A program made the position numbers and the translations under genes. A model generated the notes under the pieces. It saw nothing but the letters and a program-made list of their open reading frames with translations. It did no database searches and was not told where the DNA came from. Shown piece after piece: positions 7,701 to 8,886 of a stretch of 8,886 bases of DNA. How positions within the stretch are numbered: position 1 is the stretch's first letter; each line of letters begins with the position of its first letter. The stretch is from Capsulimonas sp. (GTDB taxonomy: Bacteria; Armatimonadota; Armatimonadia; Armatimonadales; Capsulimonadaceae). The stretch is taken from assembly GCA_025963815.1 (NCBI GenBank), contig JAOQAA010000605.1, forward strand, positions 1-8,886, written 5' to 3'.

Positions 7701-8092
7701 CGTTCACCATCGGAACCGCCAATACGTCCAATATGGTGACCGCCACCGGGCAGATCATCACGCTGCCCGCAGGCTCCTTCTCGACACTGCGCATGCTGGC
7801 GACCGCTGAAAACGGCAGCCAGCCGTCGAAGACGTTCACGGTGACCTACACCGACAACACGACGACGACGATCACGCAGGGCGTCAGCGACTGGTTCGCG
7901 CCGCAGAGCTACGCCGGCGAATCCATTGCGATGGTCCAGGCCTATCGTAATGTCTCGAACGGGACGCAGGACAACAACAAGGGGAACCTCTTCGGGTACT
8001 CCTTCGCGATCAACAGCGGCAAGACGGTCAAAAGCGTCACGTTGCCGAATGTCGCGAATATCAAGGTCGTGGCTTTGACGCTGGTTCCGTAA
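4739..8092 (+). CDS. Secreted S53 family peptidase (sedolisin/kumamolisin type) with repeated C-terminal modules
   Basis: An 1117-residue preproprotease, expected to be exported by Sec and active outside the cell, probably at acidic pH as is usual for sedolisins. Residues 1-25 form a signal peptide (K8, hydrophobic core, APASA then Q26). Residues about 50-180 are a pro-kumamolisin activation domain with the hallmark DPASPRYGRYLTSAEF (79-94). The catalytic domain, about 225-560, contains GETTLD with E296 and D300, SGD with oxyanion Asp D372, and GGTSGAAP with nucleophile S472: a complete Ser-Glu-Asp set. D519, I520 and D539 lie where the family binds calcium, near the end of the domain (ATGWGTP, 541-547). 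The C-terminal half is an A-B-A-B array: Ig-like A modules at about 563-657 and 845-940, B modules at about 665-838 and 946-1117. The ATG at 4739 has AGGAG 6 bases upstream and opens directly into the signal peptide. It is a single gene followed by a strong terminator. Confidence 0.95.
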   Translation: MIASVPWKFGLAAAVAVLITAPASAQRALLGQANGHIAAAASSALASARLAPSTPLRLNLALPLRNQSQLDKLLKDLYDPASPRYGRYLTSAEFAAQFGPTDADYQSLIQYAQSHGMTVAETSPNRMLLSVNTTSALAEQAFHVTEVVYRRQDGSQFHGPDRPPSVDAECPVDLLCVGGLDSANPLHHLPVGSELLRKPVGSPVLSVSTAAASGKTRLAPNVATGNQGFSPGDFRKAYDIPSTMTGAGVTMGVFQNTGYLVSDITTYETYYSLPNMPLENVYFDGKTAANQGQSGETTLDIEMQIAIAPSATKEIVYIGGSGLGIANKIATENRAKVVSCSLGWGDGTDQAEDQVYKQMGVQGQSFFVASGDGGAWSGGAHPEDDPYVTSVGGTHLNTNSDGSWLTEPAWGGSGGGVSTLWSIPSYQKPVSMASNGGSTTMRNGPDVSAVADPYSPFSFYNNGAWGGIGGTSGAAPIWAGIAALVNQQRTANGLGAIGFMNPALYTIGTGTNYANDFHDITVGNNGNGSASYSAVTGFDLATGWGTPIVANLVADLAGGTTANFRLTAPAATVSQGGSGTTVVSVGALNGFTSSVSLTLGVLPSGITASLSPASTTTTSTLTLTASATAPPGTAFVKVTGVSGTLTHVTYIPVTIKPTIGAVTSVSLASAYNINGVYTDGATFSTGGFDGGGYAYSSALLGSSLSWSGVTFTLGAANALDTVSSATVTLPSGTYSKLLLLAAGVQGNQTSQTFKVTYTDATFTNFTQSVSDWAGPASFAGEAIVKGPLAYRNLADGTHDGAQTYVYGYSFALNSAKTVQSITLPNNRNVVVFAMSLAKAPTAATWSLSASPSSLTVVRSSNASSTISVVSTTGFNSSVAMTVSGLPTGVTAAFSPSSTTGTSVLKLTASSTATLGAATVTVTGTSGATTHTVTIALTVKAAPVPVSLTYNLSGIYTDGTTFATGGLDGGGYAYSSNLIGTSVTWNDTPFTIGTANTSNMVTATGQIITLPAGSFSTLRMLATAENGSQPSKTFTVTYTDNTTTTITQGVSDWFAPQSYAGESIAMVQAYRNVSNGTQDNNKGNLFGYSFAINSGKTVKSVTLPNVANIKVVALTLVP
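6425..6709 (+). repeat. A module, copy 1 (Ig-like beta-sandwich) of the sedolisin
   Basis: Residues about 563-657, rich in Thr, Ser, Val and Gly with alternating hydrophobic residues. It carries the pattern GFTSSVSLTLGVLPSGITA (590-608), then SPAST and LTLTASA. The copy at 7271-7558 has GFNSSVAMTVSGLPTGVTA in the same place. Such modules in secreted bacterial enzymes are usually spacers or aid surface attachment. Confidence 0.8.
6731..7252 (+). repeat. B module, copy 1 of the sedolisin
   Basis: Residues about 665-838. Signature pieces are VYTDGATFSTGGFDGGGYAY (676-695), TFKVTYTD (752-759), QSVSDWAGPASFAGE (767-781), AYRNLADGT (789-797) and GYSFALNSAKTV (807-818). I recognise it as a beta-rich module found repeatedly in secreted proteins of soil bacteria, without a function I can name; carbohydrate or surface binding is possible. 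Confidence 0.8.
7271..7558 (+). repeat. A module, copy 2 of the sedolisin
   Basis: Residues about 845-940. It shares with copy 1 the order GF-SSV, LP-G-TA, SP-ST, LTAS and V-VTG-SG. The two copies have diverged clearly, so the duplication is not recent. Confidence 0.8.
7574..8089 (+). repeat. B module, copy 2 of the sedolisin
   Basis: Residues about 946-1117, ending at the C-terminus of the protein. It matches copy 1 at IYTDGTTFATGGLDGGGYAY (954-973), TFTVTYTD (1032-1039), QGVSDWFAPQSYAGE (1047-1061), AYRNVSNGT (1068-1076) and GYSFAINSGKTV (1086-1097). The block DGGGYAYSS is identical in both copies. Confidence 0.8.
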
Positions 8093-8123
8093 TACAGACC
8101 CGCGCGAGGCGATTGACCAAAGA

Positions 8124-8161
8124 AATCAGCCCCGGAGACCATTGGTCTCCGGGGCTGGTTT
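8124..8161 (+). terminator. Rho-independent terminator after the sedolisin gene, probably bidirectional
   Basis: A perfect 14-bp stem (CAGCCCCGGAGACC at 8127-8140 paired with 8144-8157) with a 3-base ATT loop lies 34 bases after the sedolisin stop. It is followed by GTTTTCATTTC. The AAA before the left arm pairs with the T run and gives a T-rich exit in the other direction too, so it may back up the terminator of the convergent DUF4259 gene. Confidence 0.9.
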
Positions 8162-8186
8162 TCATTTCGAGGCCATCTTCAAGAGT

Positions 8187-8209
8187 TCCCACAAGTGAAG
8201 CTTGTGGGA
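8187..8209 (-). terminator. Hairpin, probable terminator of the DUF4259 gene
   Basis: A perfect 9-bp inverted repeat (TCCCACAAG at 8187-8195, CTTGTGGGA at 8201-8209) with a 5-base loop begins two bases after the DUF4259 stop codon on the minus strand. The exit side lacks a clean T run (ACTCTTG), so it may act together with the stronger hairpin at 8127-8157. Confidence 0.6.
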
Positions 8210-8211
8210 GA

Positions 8212-8589
8212 TTATTCCGTCGCGATGCTCCAGAATGCCTGCGCCTGTGCTTCTAATTTGTCGAACGTGCTTTGGATCACTTGACGACGTTCGACTTTGT
8301 ATTCGGCGTCCGGCTCCAGACCGTCGATCTGCGCGTCGTAGATCGCGAGATATTGCGTGCGCCATCGGGCGACATTCGCCGGTTCGGGCGTCGGCGCCTG
8401 CACCGTTTCGTGCAGAGCCGAGAGGATCGCGACGCTGGGGACGAGTACGCCTTCGCCCTCTTCGTCCAGGGCGCTGCGCTCCTCGTCCGTCAGCAGATCC
8501 TCGATCTTGCCTTCCAGATCGTCCACCACGCTGCTGATATAGTCCAATGCGCTGTCGTTGTCAAAGTTTCCCGCGCCCCAAGTTCCCAT
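8212..8589 (-). CDS. DUF4259 domain-containing protein
   Basis: A 125-residue acidic protein, probably cytosolic. The start MGTWGAGNFDNDSALDYI is the signature opening of the DUF4259 family (MGTWG-G-FDND-A-D), which fixes the ATG at 8589. The frame stays open upstream to 8865, but that extension has no family match and would overlap the divergent zinc-finger gene. AAAGGA lies about 7 bases before the ATG. After the opening there is an acidic helix (VVDDLEGKIEDLLTDEE, 21-37), a hydrophobic helix (VLVPSVAILSALHE, 48-61) and two further predicted helices (75-92 and 97-121). No catalytic motif is visible and the family function is unknown. It forms a single-gene unit, divergent from the zinc-finger gene and convergent with the sedolisin. 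Confidence 0.85.
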   Translation of the reverse strand: MGTWGAGNFDNDSALDYISSVVDDLEGKIEDLLTDEERSALDEEGEGVLVPSVAILSALHETVQAPTPEPANVARWRTQYLAIYDAQIDGLEPDAEYKVERRQVIQSTFDKLEAQAQAFWSIATE

Positions 8590-8736
8590 AATGCGTCCTT
8601 TCGCCGGCGAAACGGGCGTCCATTGGCCCGCATGCATTGGCGAGCGGTCATTCGACGCAGCGGCGTTCGTCTCCTGCCCTGTTTGTGTCAGAATTGTGTT
8701 GGGTAGAACGCTTTTGAAGCGAGAGGAGAATTGACT
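8590..8736. promoter_or_regulatory. Divergent intergenic region (DUF4259 and UBP zinc-finger genes)
   Basis: 147 bases between two divergent starts. On the plus strand, TTGTGT (8683-8688) and TAGAAC (8704-8709) make a weak promoter candidate at a short 15-base spacing, and GAGAGGAGAA (8721-8730) is the ribosome site of the zinc-finger gene. No convincing minus-strand promoter is visible. The control role is inferred from position. Confidence 0.4.
8599..8612. repeat. 14-bp perfect palindrome upstream of DUF4259, overlapping its ribosome site
   Basis: TTTCGCCGGCGAAA reads the same on both strands. Its minus-strand end supplies the AAA of the AAAGGA ribosome site of the DUF4259 gene. It could be an operator for a dimeric regulator, a dimerising RNA element, or chance in GC-rich DNA. 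Confidence 0.5.
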
Positions 8737-8886
8737 ATGACTCAGCAATGTACGCATCTCGACCAGATCGATCCGAATGTGGAGCCGAGCGGCGACGGAT
8801 GCAAGGAGTGTTTGGAGATGGGGGACCAGTGGGTCCATCTGCGCGAATGCCTGATCTGCGGACACGTCGGCTGCTGCGATTCGTCG
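8737..8886 (+). CDS. UBP-type zinc finger protein, 3' partial
   Basis: The first 50 residues are present; the window ends inside the gene. The start ATG at 8737 is set by GAGAGGAGAA 6 bases upstream and by the short lead into the first zinc ligand. Visible ligands in order: C5 and H7 (CTH), C22 and C25 (CKEC), C38 and C41 (CLIC), then C46 or C47. The pattern C-x-H, C-x2-C, W-x-H-L-R, C-x2-CGHVGCCDSS is that of stand-alone bacterial UBP-type (ZnF-UBP) proteins; the remaining His ligands should follow just beyond the window. In eukaryotic USP5 and HDAC6, this fold binds the free Gly-Gly tail of ubiquitin. W32 matches the conserved pocket Trp, but the pocket Arg that follows the CG in those proteins is not evident here. 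The role in bacteria is not established as far as I know. Confidence 0.85.
   Translation, partial: MTQQCTHLDQIDPNVEPSGDGCKECLEMGDQWVHLRECLICGHVGCCDSS

Noticed and set aside
8590..8865. N-terminal extension of the DUF4259 gene up to 8865
   Set aside because: The family opening MGTWG begins at 8589 with its own ribosome site, and the extension would overlap the divergent zinc-finger gene.
1..8886. CRISPR arrays, tRNA or rRNA genes, insertion sequences, integrase sites
   Set aside because: I looked for spaced direct repeats, tRNA-like arms, transposase motifs and flanking inverted repeats and saw none. The only long repeats are the protein-coding modules of the sedolisin.

Overview
The window is GC-rich, tightly packed bacterial chromosome. 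It holds six protein genes, two of them cut by the window edges, and no RNA genes, insertion sequences or CRISPR arrays. The secreted sedolisin protease with repeated beta-sandwich modules, the DUF4132 and DUF4259 proteins and the UBP-type zinc finger suit a free-living soil or surface bacterium of the Armatimonadota/Acidobacteriota kind. That placement is a guess from gene content; the sequence does not fix the phylum.

Layout. Positions 1-1428 (+) hold the 3' part of a fusion gene: the end of an NMN-adenylyltransferase-like nucleotidyltransferase domain joined to a class I SAM-dependent methyltransferase. A strong terminator hairpin follows at 1474-1502. On the minus strand, 4464-1543 carries a two-gene operon: a 131-residue protein that reads as a ubiquitin-like beta-grasp protein ending in Gly-Gly, then, 12 bases later, an 837-residue DUF4132 protein. 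A divergent control region of 274 bases separates this operon from a secreted S53 (sedolisin/kumamolisin) protease at 4739-8092 (+), whose C-terminal half is an A-B-A-B array of beta-sandwich modules. Two hairpins lie between the protease and a convergent DUF4259 gene (8589-8212, minus). The window ends inside a UBP-type zinc-finger gene that starts at 8737 (+).

How the genes fit together. The protease and the nucleotidyltransferase-methyltransferase look like independent single units. The most interesting part is the minus-strand operon. Its small protein shares the beta-hairpin, helix and C-terminal strands of ubiquitin, its last 28 residues line up with ubiquitin 49-76 without a gap, and it ends exactly in Gly-Gly. 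Its tight pairing with DUF4132 (the family of E. coli MolR/YehI, function unsettled) suggests that the two proteins act together. A UBP-type zinc finger, a fold that binds the ubiquitin tail in eukaryotes, lies about 4 kb away, but nothing in the sequence ties it to the operon. No E1-, E2- or JAB-like gene is visible here, so covalent conjugation is only a hypothesis.
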